A stretch of DNA of 64,000 nucleotides, from NCBI GenBank assembly GCA_000697665.1, contig KL197709.1, positions 2,355,599 through 2,419,598 of the forward strand. Reading direction: 5' to 3'. How positions within the stretch are numbered: position 1 is the stretch's first letter; the number at the start of each line of letters is the position of its first letter. Position numbers and translations under genes: made by a program. The notes below the pieces were generated by a model that made no database searches, had not been told where the DNA came from, and saw nothing but the letters and a program-made list of their open reading frames with translations. This stretch comes from Jaapia argillacea MUCL 33604. Taxonomy: Eukaryota > Basidiomycota > Agaricomycetes > Jaapiales > Jaapiaceae. This document shows, piece by piece, positions 11,701-22,349 of this stretch.

Positions 11701-11933
11701 TTACAAGACCTTGGTGGCCGGGCAACGTCTCTCGTACCCCGCGATCCTACGGGGCAACAATGGTGAGCAGGGTCTCAATCACCTGACGGACCGAAATGTA
11801 TACCAACAGACGAGTCCCATAGAGCGATCAGCTTGCCCGAGCCAAATGCAATCAGACCAGAACTTGAAGCATCGGCAACATGGGGATGTCGGTTCGTAGA
11901 CGCAGAAATGTAAGTCGTAGATGTAGATGCCAT
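8765..11933 (-). CDS. ELP2: Elongator complex subunit ELP2 (WD40)
   Basis: WD40 scaffold of the Elongator complex, which modifies wobble uridines of tRNAs in the cytoplasm. Recognisable blocks from the N-terminus are MASTSTTYISASTNRHPHVA, GLIAFGSGKLIALWD, the repeat IGGTDKNIQIWTR, LASGSQDGIIRLWNVEV, the ELP2 hallmark LIGHEAGVTALSWRP followed by LLSTSTDSSLILWSP, GGFVGGLWASDG, ISGHSGPIRGLSWSPGGEYL and GRPQVHGYDIVGVEFLDPL. Next are LLGHTLTVTRISFSPDDRFI, the segment CAWASCDKTFATASRDKTV, and the last blade QIHHLAWRPTAGIQQLASCS ending TTVHTNVD with the stop at 8765. The gene has about ten short introns. It is divergent from the AcpS gene, with 148 bases between start codons. Confidence 0.92.
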
Positions 11934-12081
11934 ACTATCGTACACTCGAATAGGAACTCAGAAAGTTAAGAATACGGACGAAAGCGGTCACTCATGAAGG
12001 GAGCAGCGATCAAGGATCAAAATTCGACAGAGCGCGGACGTGACAGTCGCAAATCTTGACTCCGAACTTCATCGCACCTGA
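11934..12081. promoter_or_regulatory. Bidirectional promoter, ELP2 / AcpS-type PPTase
   Basis: Only 148 bases separate the two start codons, so both genes must share or overlap their control region. No TATA box or known motif stands out. Confidence 0.4.
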
Positions 12082-12535
12082 ATGGGCATTCTAGGAATCG
12101 GCATCGATGTTGTACATCTGCCTCGAATGGTGGCTGTGATTCGGCGAAGGACACCTGCACGACTGGCTTCACGAATTCTGAGCCCGACGGAACTCTCGCA
12201 TTTCGGGGAACTGCCACCAGGGGACTCTGTTCGATTGCTTAGGTTCCTGGCCGTCCGGTAGGATAACATTTTGCCCTCGACGTCCCATTTCCTTCTCCTC
12301 AACGAAAGGAAATAGCTGGTCGGTCAAGGAAGCCGCCTACAAGGCGTTGTATCCGACTTTCCGGCCGTCATGGAAGGATTTGACCTACCGAAGCCTCGAG
12401 GGTTTGCGCAAACCTTCTCTTGAATATCGTCCGTTGTCGAGGGACGACGATGCTAAAGTCATCCGAAATATGCACGTCTCTGTGAGCCACGATGGAGAGT
12501 ATGTCTTCACTACAGTGTTGGCTGAGAGCACATGA
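12082..12535 (+). CDS. PPT2: Holo-[acyl-carrier-protein] synthase, AcpS type (mitochondrial PPTase)
   Basis: 4'-phosphopantetheinyl transferase that moves the phosphopantetheine arm of CoA onto a serine of acyl carrier protein. The short free-standing AcpS form in fungi (yeast Ppt2) serves the mitochondrial ACP of type II fatty-acid synthesis. The product is about 130 residues. It starts MGILGIGIDVVHLPRM, with the Mg-binding Asp in GIDVVHLPR. After one intron (about 12258-12311) comes RWSVKEAAYKALYPTFRPSW, the W-x-x-KEA-x-x-K signature, and near the end MHVSVSHDGEYVFTTVLAES, the usual 'SxSHxxxY' strand. The length is normal for AcpS and no catalytic residue is missing. The organelle is inferred from the family; no clear presequence is seen. 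Confidence 0.85.
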
Positions 12536-12789
12536 GGTGAGTCTATGATCGAGTGTTCACTTGACTTCGAGAGACCTCAAACTCTGTTATGCCACAGACA
12601 AGTCAACTTCCACTGCGACACAGAACTTCCATGGGCGTGTTGTCACACCCCTATCCTCTGTGTGCGTGCCCAATTAGGCCCTCGCCTCGTCAGGGCATGC
12701 GATAGGAGAGGCGGGTACGATACAAGTCAACGTTATTTTAGACTACCGAGTGGAGAATTTTATGTATCGTTCAGTGTTTTACCCAACGG

Positions 12790-14135
12790 TCATATCTGCT
12801 CCTCCGGCTGACGAGGCCACCAATCTGGCCACCACGGCGATACAGCCCACTTCTTCTTCTCCTCTCCAGCCTCAAACTCTAATCGAAGGTCTCCACTCTT
12901 CGCGCCCTCTACATGCTCTAACCGTAACAGAGCCAGTCCAACACCTTGTGTTGAGCTCAAGAGTTTCCCCGTACCGCGAGGTCGAGGTGTAGGTCGATCA
13001 TCCTCTGGTGCTCTTATGATAGAGGCACGGATGTCCACATCTGACTTGAAGGAAGGTATGTTTTGAGGAAGAGTGTCAGATTCTAAGGGGCTGCAATTCC
13101 TGTATCAGAAACCGAACCAATGTATATATCCGGGAAATGCCTACTTCTCCTCTGGGGAATGAATAACTATAGGAAGAATTCGCTTCCTTATAACCCCGGT
13201 GTGATACGTACGGACAGTAAGTTCCTGCCCCACATAGCAACCCTTCCTAAAATCCACTGGTCACAATAACGCTCAGTCAGTGCAAGTCACTATCCATAGG
13301 AATGATGGCAATACTCACAACCGCCCATGACATCCAGATTGGAGTCCATAGGGAAAGCTTGCATCGGAACAACGTCTGTTGCACCCTCAGGAACTCCATG
13401 TAGGATTCGATGTAGAAGATATGCATCTGAAGAGGCCACATCATACCCAGAGGCTTCCTGCGCTATCCAAAGATATGAGCACTTTTCCAGCAAGGAAACG
13501 TTGACCGACAACACATACGACGATCCCCTTTCCTAACCACCATCCTCTTCCCCATCCCCACTGCTCTCCGATCTCTGATAACATCATCCTCCGTACCCCA
13601 AGGCCATTCACCCTCCGGATCCCAAACAGGTTCAACAGCACCACTTCTCGCCCAACTCCAATTCCTCTCAGTCTCCCAGCTTCTCTCCTTTTCTGATCCC
13701 CAAGCCGACCATATGTCGTACTCCTCCGTTACGTCTCGCACTTTCACTTTCGATCGGAGAATGTAGCGTTTGATGAGAGGTATGAGAGGAGTTGCTTCGG
13801 AGGGCTGGGAGTCGTATTCGATGAGATACCCCTTGTCCCCTTTGACAGGATCCGTGTGGGAGTACACGAACACGTCGTACATTACCCTTCCCTAATCATC
13901 CGAGCCATAACGGCGTGTTAATAGCTCGCTGGGTTGAAAGAGCAGTTCGACTTACCTGAGCATGTAAGAAAGATGAGAAGAACGGTAACTTCGAGTGTTG
14001 GGGAACCGTTGACGACAGAATTCCATTCAGGAATTCAGTGGCCTGTGATCCTGTCACCGACAGGACAGACCGTCGAGGAACAGGTGCAACAGTTGGTACA
14101 TTGCGAACAAGTGCTCGAAGGGCTGCTGGAACCAT
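12790..14135 (-). CDS. IBA57: Mitochondrial iron-sulfur assembly factor IBA57
   Basis: Folate-binding GcvT-like protein that works with ISA1/ISA2 to make [4Fe-4S] clusters in mitochondria. Spliced blocks are [116 protein letters not shown], and the family signature [20 protein letters not shown] at about 13200-13260, followed by [13 protein letters not shown]. The C-terminus is [20 protein letters not shown] and ends PRQPEEQI. The KGCYVGQE motif is specific for the YgfZ/IBA57 group. The N-terminus is basic and acid-free, fitting mitochondrial import. The Met at 14135 is preferred to one 32 codons upstream because it directly precedes that presequence-like segment. Confidence 0.9.
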
Positions 14136-14272
14136 GACAAGGATAAGATGAGGACAAATCCCCGCGGTTTGGAAATATCCGCTCCATTTCTCTCTTCCCA
14201 CCACATTCTTGCAGTCTTGTTCAGCCGGCACCAGGTCGTCGCCGTCTCACTGTCAACTACAGACCCTCCGGG
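14136..14272. promoter_or_regulatory. Bidirectional promoter, IBA57 / PET191
   Basis: A 137-base gap between two divergent genes that both serve respiratory-chain biogenesis. The start codons are close enough that initiation must be shared or interleaved. No recognised factor site could be picked out. Confidence 0.45.
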
Positions 14273-14605
14273 ATGTCATGCGAACCACTTCTGGCGGCTC
14301 TAAAAGAGTGCCTACTTCGCTCAGATTGCGTGGTCAAGCAAGGTCATTTACCTTCTGAATGTTTGAAAAATCATTCCAATGAGCTACCGGAGGAATGTAA
14401 ATCACTACGGAAGGCGACTTATGATTGCAAGAGGGGGATGGTGAGTGTCCCAACTACCATACAAATCAGTCCCGGTGCCAAGTTGTACTAGCTGGACATG
14501 CGAAAACGATTCAGAGGCAACAATGCCACTGGCGCAGTCAAGTCGATCAAGGAACAAAATGCTAGTGCTGTGGAGCCTAGGAGTAGCGGGACGCAGGATC
14601 ATTGA
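14273..14605 (+). CDS. PET191: Cytochrome c oxidase assembly factor PET191/COA5
   Basis: Small twin-cysteine protein of the mitochondrial intermembrane space needed to assemble complex IV. Exon 1 encodes MSCEPLLAALKECLLRSDCV, VKQGHLPSECLKNHSNELPE and ECKSLRKATYDCKRGM. The Cys spacing (C3, C13, C19, C30, C42, C52) is the PET191 pattern of imperfect CX9C pairs. A 56-base intron follows, then LDMRKRFRGNNATGAVKSIK and a short polar tail ending SSGTQDH. The LDMRKRFRG motif after the last Cys is conserved in the family. It is about 92 residues long and intact. Confidence 0.93.
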
Positions 14606-15012
14606 CAGGGTTCAGCACTCCGTTCATTGTAAGTCAGTGAGGAGTCGGTCCCATGTCCAATCTCACTTTGAGCCATCAGGTTTCTAGTAACATACCTCCT
14701 ACTTATTTCCCTCCTCCAAAAGGGGCTCCGAGAACGAACCGCGTCAGGCGCTGAGAGGGTCACTCACGCCATTCATCGCTGGTCAGGAAGCGGAAGCGTC
14801 TTGATAGTCAAACCGATCCAGGACAGGGAGATTTCCGATTTCATTGCCTTTCCCTGTTCTCCCTCGCAGATAATTTAGATGCATAGCGTCCGAGTTCTGT
14901 GATCCACTTCGGCTAAGGATTAGTAACCCCATGCCACTGAGTGGAACATCACTACAAATCGTCGAATAATGTACATCTACAAACAAGATCTACAACCCAA
15001 CCACAATCACAG
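14606..15012. other. Convergent intergenic region PET191 / GPN3
   Basis: 407 bases between two 3' ends. One minus-strand frame of 67 codons (14783-14986) has no recognisable content. I treat the stretch as untranslated or terminator sequence. Confidence 0.3.
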
Positions 15013-16262
15013 TTACTCCATATCAGCGAAGTCGCCTTCGTCCAAATCATGAGGCTGTGAACATGAAATCAGTCGCCTGCCCATCAATCAGCATATACAA
15101 CGCACCTCCTTAGGCTCCTCATCCTCCCCGTATTGCATCGTATAGTCAATATGACTCACAACTGTCTCTATCGAGTCAGGATTCGTGAGGTCGAGAGGGA
15201 GGAATGAGACCAGTGGGTGGTCCTCAATCTGAGTTGGACAACGCCATTCAATGAGACGATTCGGCTGGAAAGAGAGAGAGACGAACGTACCAACTGTACA
15301 ATTGCTTGATTCAAAGAATGGAATTTTGGGTTCGTCTTGGTTGCAAGGCCCGATTCGTGCCCATAAGGGTTAACGAGGAGAAGAGGGTCCGGATCGAGGT
15401 ATCTTCGGTCCAAGATCGTCAGCATGTGTGCTCCAGAACGACTGTCGAGGTCGCCGACAGAGATTTACCTCGCAATATTTCTTCGCCCACGGACTCCGTT
15501 CCTACCACCCGCTGGATCGTCTGCACTTGAGGTCACCAGATCCATTTTGGACATGATGTTGATCCAAGGCACCTCGAGGTTGACCATAGCTGACATGGCC
15601 GACAGCACGCCACTGAGTTTTGGTTGAGTATCAAACCGAAGATGAGTTCAGGAATCTCACCTGAAGAACTTGTACTTGTCCTCCATGAATTGCGATTCAA
15701 GGAGGTATGTCGCGCATACTCGCATCCCTAGTCGCGACAGATTTCGGACGAGTGTCGGCAGGAATGTATGGTGGGTATACAGTTCAATTTGACCTGTTGG
15801 CAAAGATCAATATTCTGTTTACGACGTCAACCGGAGGGATTTACCGGGGCAGTCGATTATAAGATAATCATCTTCGAATCCACCCAATTCCTCTTCGAGC
15901 CAATCCATATTCTCCAATAAGTATCTGTACCACATAACAACATGTCGTCAGTACCTTCTGAATCTCCAAACGACCAAAAGAGTATAACTGCAGATGAAAA
16001 TAAAGCTCTCACTCACTCACTCGAAACAGTACACCAATCCCCCATTCGGTCCGTATCCTAGCTCCTCCATGACATCCTCCAGACTAATCAGATCTCTGAT
16101 GTCAATGACAGGGCTGTACTCGAAGGATTCTGGGGAGGCAGCTGGATCGAGGTTGACGAGATGGGCAGTTCGTTTGGACGCTGCGAGATGGGTGAGCATA
16201 GAGGTACTGAAGGTAGATTTTCCGGCGCCTGCAGGGCCACAGACAAGGACTGCATAGCGCAT
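15013..16262 (-). CDS. GPN3: GPN-loop GTPase 3
   Basis: Cytoplasmic GTPase that helps assemble RNA polymerase II and bring it into the nucleus. The protein begins [20 protein letters not shown], with the P-loop GPAGAGKST at residues 9-17. It continues [37 protein letters not shown] (the Gly-Pro-Asn loop is GPN in [12 protein letters not shown]), [20 protein letters not shown] (G3), [11 protein letters not shown] (G4), and ends [14 protein letters not shown]. Five introns of about 50-60 bases interrupt it. All GTPase motifs are present. It is divergent from the PYM gene. Confidence 0.93.
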
Positions 16263-16548
16263 TGCGGTCAGGGGGGAAAGTGTGGCAACTAGCAAGCAAC
16301 TAGAGACTATATTTTTTTCGATGCAGTGCGGGAGTCACAGAGCAGCTAGTCAAGTAAGTAAATGGCCGGTTGGCGTTCAAAATCGTAACAAGATAACAAG
16401 AAATTTTGGACTCCGCTGATTATCGTTGAGCAGTTTCGAATGATCAATGTAACCGGATCACAAACCTTGACACTGACTCCTTTCACAAGCTACTGCCCTT
16501 CAAACCCTGAACGCAGTGCCCCTTGTGCCACTCTCCATCTCATCCACC
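16263..16548. promoter_or_regulatory. Divergent promoter region GPN3 / PYM
   Basis: 286 bases between start codons. It carries an A/T run (TATATTTTTTT near 16310) on the GPN3 side. Nothing else is recognisable. Confidence 0.3.
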
Positions 16549-17226
16549 ATGGCGAACAGCTACCCTCTCTTCCCAGAAAAGTCTCTGGCGGGTATCGCAG
16601 TGGATCCACGTACATTGGAACGTGTGATACCAGAGTCCAAGCGACCTGACGGATCGTACGTTCCCTTCGCCTTCTAAGCCTTGCCAGAGTCACCGACCAA
16701 ACCAACCTCTCATCAATTCCAATCCACGCCGCCTCGAAATAACCATCCATGATCGATATACAGAGTTCGCAAAGAAGTAAAGATCCGTCCAGGTTTCACT
16801 CCTCAGGAAGATGTCAAACGTTTCCGAGGCACGAAACAAGCCCAAATGGACCAGACACAATTACCGAAGGGACGTATCATCGGATGGGTCCCTCCATCCG
16901 CCCCAAAGGCAGGTGCAGGTGGTGGGAGTGGAACGGCGGGTGCAGCGAGTAAGGCGGCAAAGAAGAATGCAAAGAGGAGTGAGAAGAAGAAAGCGCAGAA
17001 GGAGGCGGACCATTTGCAGAAGATCAAGGATAGCTGGGAGGACGATGATGAAGACGAGGCGAACAGTAGTGGGGCGGGAAAAGGCAAGTCCAAGGAGAAG
17101 GAGGAGGGGAAGAAGGCAACCAACGAGGACACCACTCCCATCGAGTCCGAGACGAGTGTATCTGATCCACACACTCCCGACACTGCTGGGCTAGCAGACG
17201 AACTTGACAAACTCAAAGTCACTTGA
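16549..17226 (+). CDS. PYM1: PYM, partner of Y14 and Mago (exon-junction complex recycling factor)
   Basis: PYM (WIBG) binds the Mago-Y14 core and the small ribosomal subunit to strip exon-junction complexes from mRNA during translation. The N-terminus is the Mago-binding motif: SLAGIAVDPRTLERVIPESK, then across a 97-base intron VRKEVKIRPGFTPQEDVKRF. It continues with GTKQAQMDQTQLPKGRIIGW. The rest is a long, highly charged Lys/Glu helix (KKNAKRSEKKKAQKEADHLQ) and an acidic, disordered stretch. The C-terminus TAGLADELDKLKVT is typical of PYM. About 190 residues. A retained exon-junction pathway agrees with the intron density of this genome. Confidence 0.88.
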
Positions 17227-17395
17227 CAGCTGAGGGCAAGGTCAGGTATAATGAATGGGTCTCCTCTGTATGAATGATACGTATTATGTGTGTATAACAG
17301 GATCTATAAGATAGTAGAACGGGTGGATGGTATGGAATAGTGTCGGCACCGCTGTTGATAGGGGATGGTATGGGAGGGACCTTCCTTCTGTCTGA

Positions 17396-20300
17396 CTATT
17401 CATCCTCGACCACAAAGAAATCCTCATCGCCAAAGGGTTCGATCTTGTGCCTAAAGAATGGTCATCAATGCCTTGAAACAAAGCGAATCACCTTGGACAC
17501 TCACTTCGCTTTCATATGGGATGCCAACGCATGCATATCCCTCAAAACATCCTTTCTCTTCTTCCTCTTGACCTTCTTCTTGATCTCTCCCTCGGTGGTC
17601 CCAGATTCACCACCAATGGGCAATTCGCCAAGCTCCATATCGGTTTCTTCTGCCATATCGACATCAACCGAGACCTCCGGAGGTTCTGGTAGATTCGCCG
17701 GCTCGGCAAGGGAGTCAGAACGAGTTTGGGTGCAATGTCGGCACCCATAAACTTTCAGGTCTCGCTTCGCCTTGCTACTCACGCTAAGATCAGTGAGCTT
17801 GGCGCATACTCCAGGGGTGTGAGGGTGTTGGAGGATGACTGCCGCTTGGTCCTTGGAGAGGATTTCGATCTTGATTTCTTCGTGTCGTTTACAATGACGA
17901 AGCTAGGGGGTCGATATGACGGGCAGTGAGCATATAGTCAGGAAAAGAAGCAAGACAACATACCAAACCATCGAAATCCATAACGATGGGCGCTTGACAA
18001 CACAAACAGAGGATCCTGCTCCCCAGGGCCCGGACGGCTGGGATGGAATCACTATTCTCAGCCTTTACCTCCAAAGCTTTGAGTAGTTGACGGACAGCCT
18101 CAACAACCTGGAAATCAAAGAATCAGCACAACACCCTAGAAAGATAATCGCAGAAATGAACGTACCTTCTGATCAACCTCAAATTGCTGCACAGACCATC
18201 CCTTCCAGTCAACCCCAATACAAGAATGTGCACAAGTTCCAACAAAATCCAAACAGCCCACATCCGCATACTTCCAGCTAGTCTTCTTACACTTCTTGCA
18301 CTGAAATCTCGCATCCAACCGCTCAACAGGATGCAACTTCTTCCTACTAGCATTCTTCCACTCTCCCATGTCAGAACCCTTGTTATACCCCAAGATCTGC
18401 TGACAAAACTCCGTTTCGACACGATCGCACCAAGCTCGGAGCTCTCGCCCAATCATAGTAGAGATGAGGGTTTTTTGTTTCTTGGCCAACTCGGCAGCGA
18501 GATCGATCTTGTCAAAATCTCCAGTGAGGGCAGAATACTTCTTGACAATCCCAATCTCGCCCTCCAGCTTTCCGTTTTCCTTTTGCGTGACAGAAGCAGC
18601 TGCAACCGTAGCTACGGTGTGCCGACCTAGCAAGACCTTAACAATGGGCAACTTGCGGAACTCGCTGAGGGAAGGCATAGCCCGCCCCTCTTGAATTTCC
18701 GACGAGAGGAGTTTGTGATAGTGACCATCGATAGCCTCACGATTTTTGAGCCAGAGAGCTTCGGTTATTCGTCGTTTACGGCGTTCTACGACGGTAAGAA
18801 CCTCCGCGGAGGTCTGCGAGCACTGATGTTCAAAGTCTGTATGAGAGGAGGTCGGATCAAACCAAATAGCAGGCGAGCAAAATACTAGTCAGCTCTGGAA
18901 CCAACAACGCATATAGCAGCAGTGCAGTGCGTACCGGTTTTGGTGACTTCCTCCAACGAGCTGTTCTTACGCATGATGAGGGTAGACCACGAGGGAGTAT
19001 TCCAAAGGTCCCAATAATCCCATCCTTCGCCCTTCGAAATGTGCCTAGTCCTGCATGCACCACATATATGCCACAATTTGTTGAGAATAGCCTGAGCATC
19101 GATAAAGCATTCACTTACATAGCCTCGTTTTTTTTCTTGGTCCGAACTTGGGCGTCCCAGCGTGCGGCCTTCCATCGGAACAACTTCACGGAGAGCTAAT
19201 CGGGCGCGAAAACGAGGAATATTTTGTCCAGTCAGTAAATAAACACTCTAGACGAGCGAAGATAGGATATGGAGCAACAGGAAGAGGAGCAGTCCAACGA
19301 GAACCCACCTCCATAATACGAGGAATTTTCGCAGCTTCTTTTTGGTGTTGCTAAAGTAGGGATAGATACATCGTCAGTAGTTGCACGGAACAGGACTACA
19401 GTCAGCATACCTTGACAAAGTCTTCTGGACTTGTGCCATGCGCAACAGAAGCATCATGCATCTGTTGAATGACACTCTGTGCATCGCTCACGCGATGGTA
19501 CTGGTCGCCGGTGGGATCTATGTGGTGAGTAAAGTCAATGAGTATCAGCAATCTTGGAGAGAACGATGAACATACACCATTGATCATGGGGCCAAGATCC
19601 TGACATGAGATGAGGCGAGGTCAGTCGAGTTTCAGTGTTGTTGATATATAGAGAAGGTACGCGTACTGATGAGGTTGCCAGTTTCCAGACAAGGCAACCA
19701 GTTGACCGATTGTCGTTTCACCTCCTGCGCCGATAGTTTGACCATAGTTCTGTCCAATGCGATACCCACAAAATGGGTCAGCGGAGAGCACAAGAAGGAG
19801 GAGGAGTCGAACTAACCGACGCCACTTTATCATACACTCGGGCTGTTACGGGGGTGGAAGTGAGCGATATCCTGAAGAACATACAACAAAGCACACACCT
19901 TCCCACATACCCTTGCTTTCAGAGCAAACGAGGTGTACATATGAGGAGTAGGCTTCTTGCAGACCTAGGCAAAGATTCGTTTCGTCAGCCAACAAACCCC
20001 GACCGCTCGTTGAGCCCAATGAACCAACCGACCTCACATTCCCCTCCATCCCATATAAATGCTGCATACGCCGCCTCCCTCCCAATCCAGTTCGGGGTGG
20101 TAGGTTCCGGAACGGGTTCAGGCTTCGTGTTCTCCCTCGCCTTCCTCCAGATGAACCCGCTAGTCTCATTCGCCACCAACGTATCACAAAAGTACTTGCT
20201 AGTCCTAGCAACAGCTAACACCTCCTTTGTGGAAGGCATATGAGACAGTACTTCGGCTAGAATCTCGAGCGGTATACGGGCGAGACGGCATATTGGTGGA

Positions 20301-20446
20301 GATGTCACGATTTGGGGAGGCTTCTTCGTTCGGCGTCTCTTGGACTTTGGCGGAGGGGGAGCTAGTCTGTGTTTCTTCCTGGGAGGTTTCGCGCCAATAT
20401 TCTCAGGTTCTGTTGTAGGAATTTGGGTAGTTGTGGGTGTAGCCAT
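17396..20446 (-). CDS. F-box protein with cysteine-pair (zinc-like) segments
   Basis: Likely substrate adaptor of an SCF ubiquitin ligase. A basic N-terminus (PPRKKHRLAPPPPKSKRRR) precedes the F-box, RLARIPLEILAEVLSHMPST with LAVARTSKYFCDTL. Next is a Cys segment beginning CEVCKKPTPHMYTSFALKAR. The middle has VIQQMHDASVAHGTSPEDFV, KGEGWDYWDLWNTPSWSTLI, a long alpha-helical part (MPSLSEFRKLPIVKVLLGRH) and a CKKCKKTSWKYADVGCLDFV Cys cluster. Towards the end are further pairs (LCLCCQAP; YGCRHC) and an acidic-basic tail KKKVKRKKRKDVLRD ending FGDEDFFVVEDE. At least ten introns. This architecture recurs in Agaricomycetes as an uncharacterised F-box family; the substrate is unknown. The model was spliced by eye, so some junctions are approximate. 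Confidence 0.78.
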
Positions 20447-20656
20447 GTTGTGGTGCGTTCAGAACAAAAGGATCGCAAGTTGAAGTAGGTTCGAGCACCA
20501 AGATCAAAGTCAGCCACTTCGTTTCGTATCCGAATCTCTTGTTTCCTTTTTGGGTATGTCAGGAAAATGTTGGTCGTGTGCTCCTGAATGATATTATTTT
20601 GAATGTATGTTATGTAGGTTGTACTTCTTCCTTCCCGACAGTATCCAATATCCATC

Positions 20657-21980
20657 CTATGTAATATAATCTGTTCTCTCCAGCCCCTCCGCCTCCGGTA
20701 CCTTAACCTCAGGTGGAGGTTTTGGGGGAGGGTTCGGAGGGGCTTTTGGCCGCAATTCCAAACCGAATATACAAACAACAACGAACCCAGCAAGTGCAAC
20801 TGTGAGAGTGACAACATAAGTTGTATGATGTTAGTGAGCAGATGCTGTGGAGGAAGATGAAATTGATGGACTCACCAACTGATTTTCGCATGTTATCCCA
20901 TCGGGCTTCTTCCATTGCTGTGCGGAGGTCGCCTATAGTTACAATTGATTTATTCAAGAGGTCCTGAGGAGCAATCAAACAAGTTAGAAGGAATGGGACA
21001 CCAACGTTGGAACGCAGGCACACCTCAATCTGGATGTCTTGTCGCTTCAACTCAGTCTTATATTCCGTTTTCCTGCTGTCCATATCCATCTGAATCCTAT
21101 GACACAGGTCAGAAACTGCTATTAAAATGGAAGTCGATTTTCTACGCACTCATGTTTAAGATTCGTGATGTCTTCTTTCATCTTTTGGTCAAGAGCATCG
21201 ATCTCTCTCCTCAGTGTCCCATTCGCAGTCCTCATGGTGCCGATTTCATTACCATGATGCATACTAAGGTCTGACCGGAGCTCAGATATCGCAGCTTTGA
21301 ATAGATACGCTTGCTAAACCAATGAAATTCATGACGACCAAGGGCAAGACGGGGGGCAAAACAGATAAGTATATTCACAAAACAGGGATACGTCAACGTC
21401 GTATCCTCAGACAAAATATGAAGACGTTCCATACATTGTCAAGATCTTTCGTAGTCAAACCCTCCTTCCTAACTCGCCCTATTCGGTCCACCAGCAAAGC
21501 TCTCGTCGCTCTCATCAGACCCCTAGCCACGGGTGTAGGGAAGGATCGCTCGAGTGCAGTAAAGAATAGGTGTGTATGGAATGGAGGATTCGAGTATGTT
21601 GAATTTGCTGGTGCATGAGGGACAGGGAGTGTAGTCGCAGTCGCATCACCAGATGCATCGGAAGCGAGATTCGGGGGTCCGGCAGGACTTGGTGTTAAAG
21701 TATTTTCACTTCCATCGGAGGCATTCCATGACTGTACAGCAGGATCTCTAGGATGGTTGGAGAATGAAGGCGACACAGATATAAGCCGTTCGGAATTTTC
21801 GACCGAGTTCGGAGGTGGGTCATGTATTCGTTGATCGGTATGAGCGTCTCTGTGAGGATAGGATGGAGGTGTCGATATTATTTGTGTTGGCGAGGATGCT
21901 GGTGACGAGGGGAAATGAGGGTCAGATGTATGGAGGGAGCGGGATAGCCTGGGTAGCTGACGGGCAAGCGAGGAGTACAT
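20657..21980 (-). CDS. DUF1640 / MCUR1-FMP32 family mitochondrial inner-membrane protein
   Basis: Coiled-coil, single-span protein of the CCDC90/MCUR1 group, linked to the calcium uniporter or to cytochrome oxidase and proline metabolism in other species. The N-terminus MYSSLARQLPRLSRSLHTSD is a presequence. A low-complexity Ser/Pro linker follows. The conserved core is HTHLFFTALERSFPTPVARG, LMRATRALLVDRIGRVRKEG and LTTKDLDN, then coiled coil (GTLRREIDALDQKMKEDITN; SRKTEYKTELKRQDIQIE; LLNKSIVTIGDLRTAMEEAR). After WDNMRKSV comes one membrane segment VVTLTVALAGFVVVCIFGLE and a Pro-rich tail ending EAEGLERTDYIT. The order helix - coiled coil - WxxMRKS - membrane span is the family layout. Confidence 0.87.
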
Positions 21981-22349
21981 GGTTTACATTTCGGAGGGGG
22001 CACCACGGAGTCCATAGGAGGAGAATGCCGTAGGCTGTTCCCACAGTGCATCTTGGGCTGTTCGGTCCGCCATTCCCGCTCCCTCTAGCTCTCTCCTCCT
22101 TGCCCTCCACCACCACGTAGCCAACTGCAATATTGTTCTTGAAAACTCTACGTCAGCGCCAGGACCCATACAGTATCATCACCATACAGTATCAGATGAT
22201 ATCCAGAGTTCGCTGATATGGTCAAATCGAAACCTAAACCTTCACGTTACCGAGCTTGTGACGCATCCTTGTTGCCTAGCCCAAGTGGTGTTCAAGTTCA
22301 AGCTCAAGTAGTAACTTGATTTATCAAGTACAACCCAGCTCTTGCCATC
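21981..22349. other. Divergent intergenic region
   Basis: 369 bases between the DUF1640 gene and the membrane-protein gene. A frame of about 70 codons on the minus strand looks accidental. It includes a short repeated phrase (ACAGTATCA...CATACAGTATCAGATGAT near 22168-22198). No promoter motif is identified. Confidence 0.3.
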
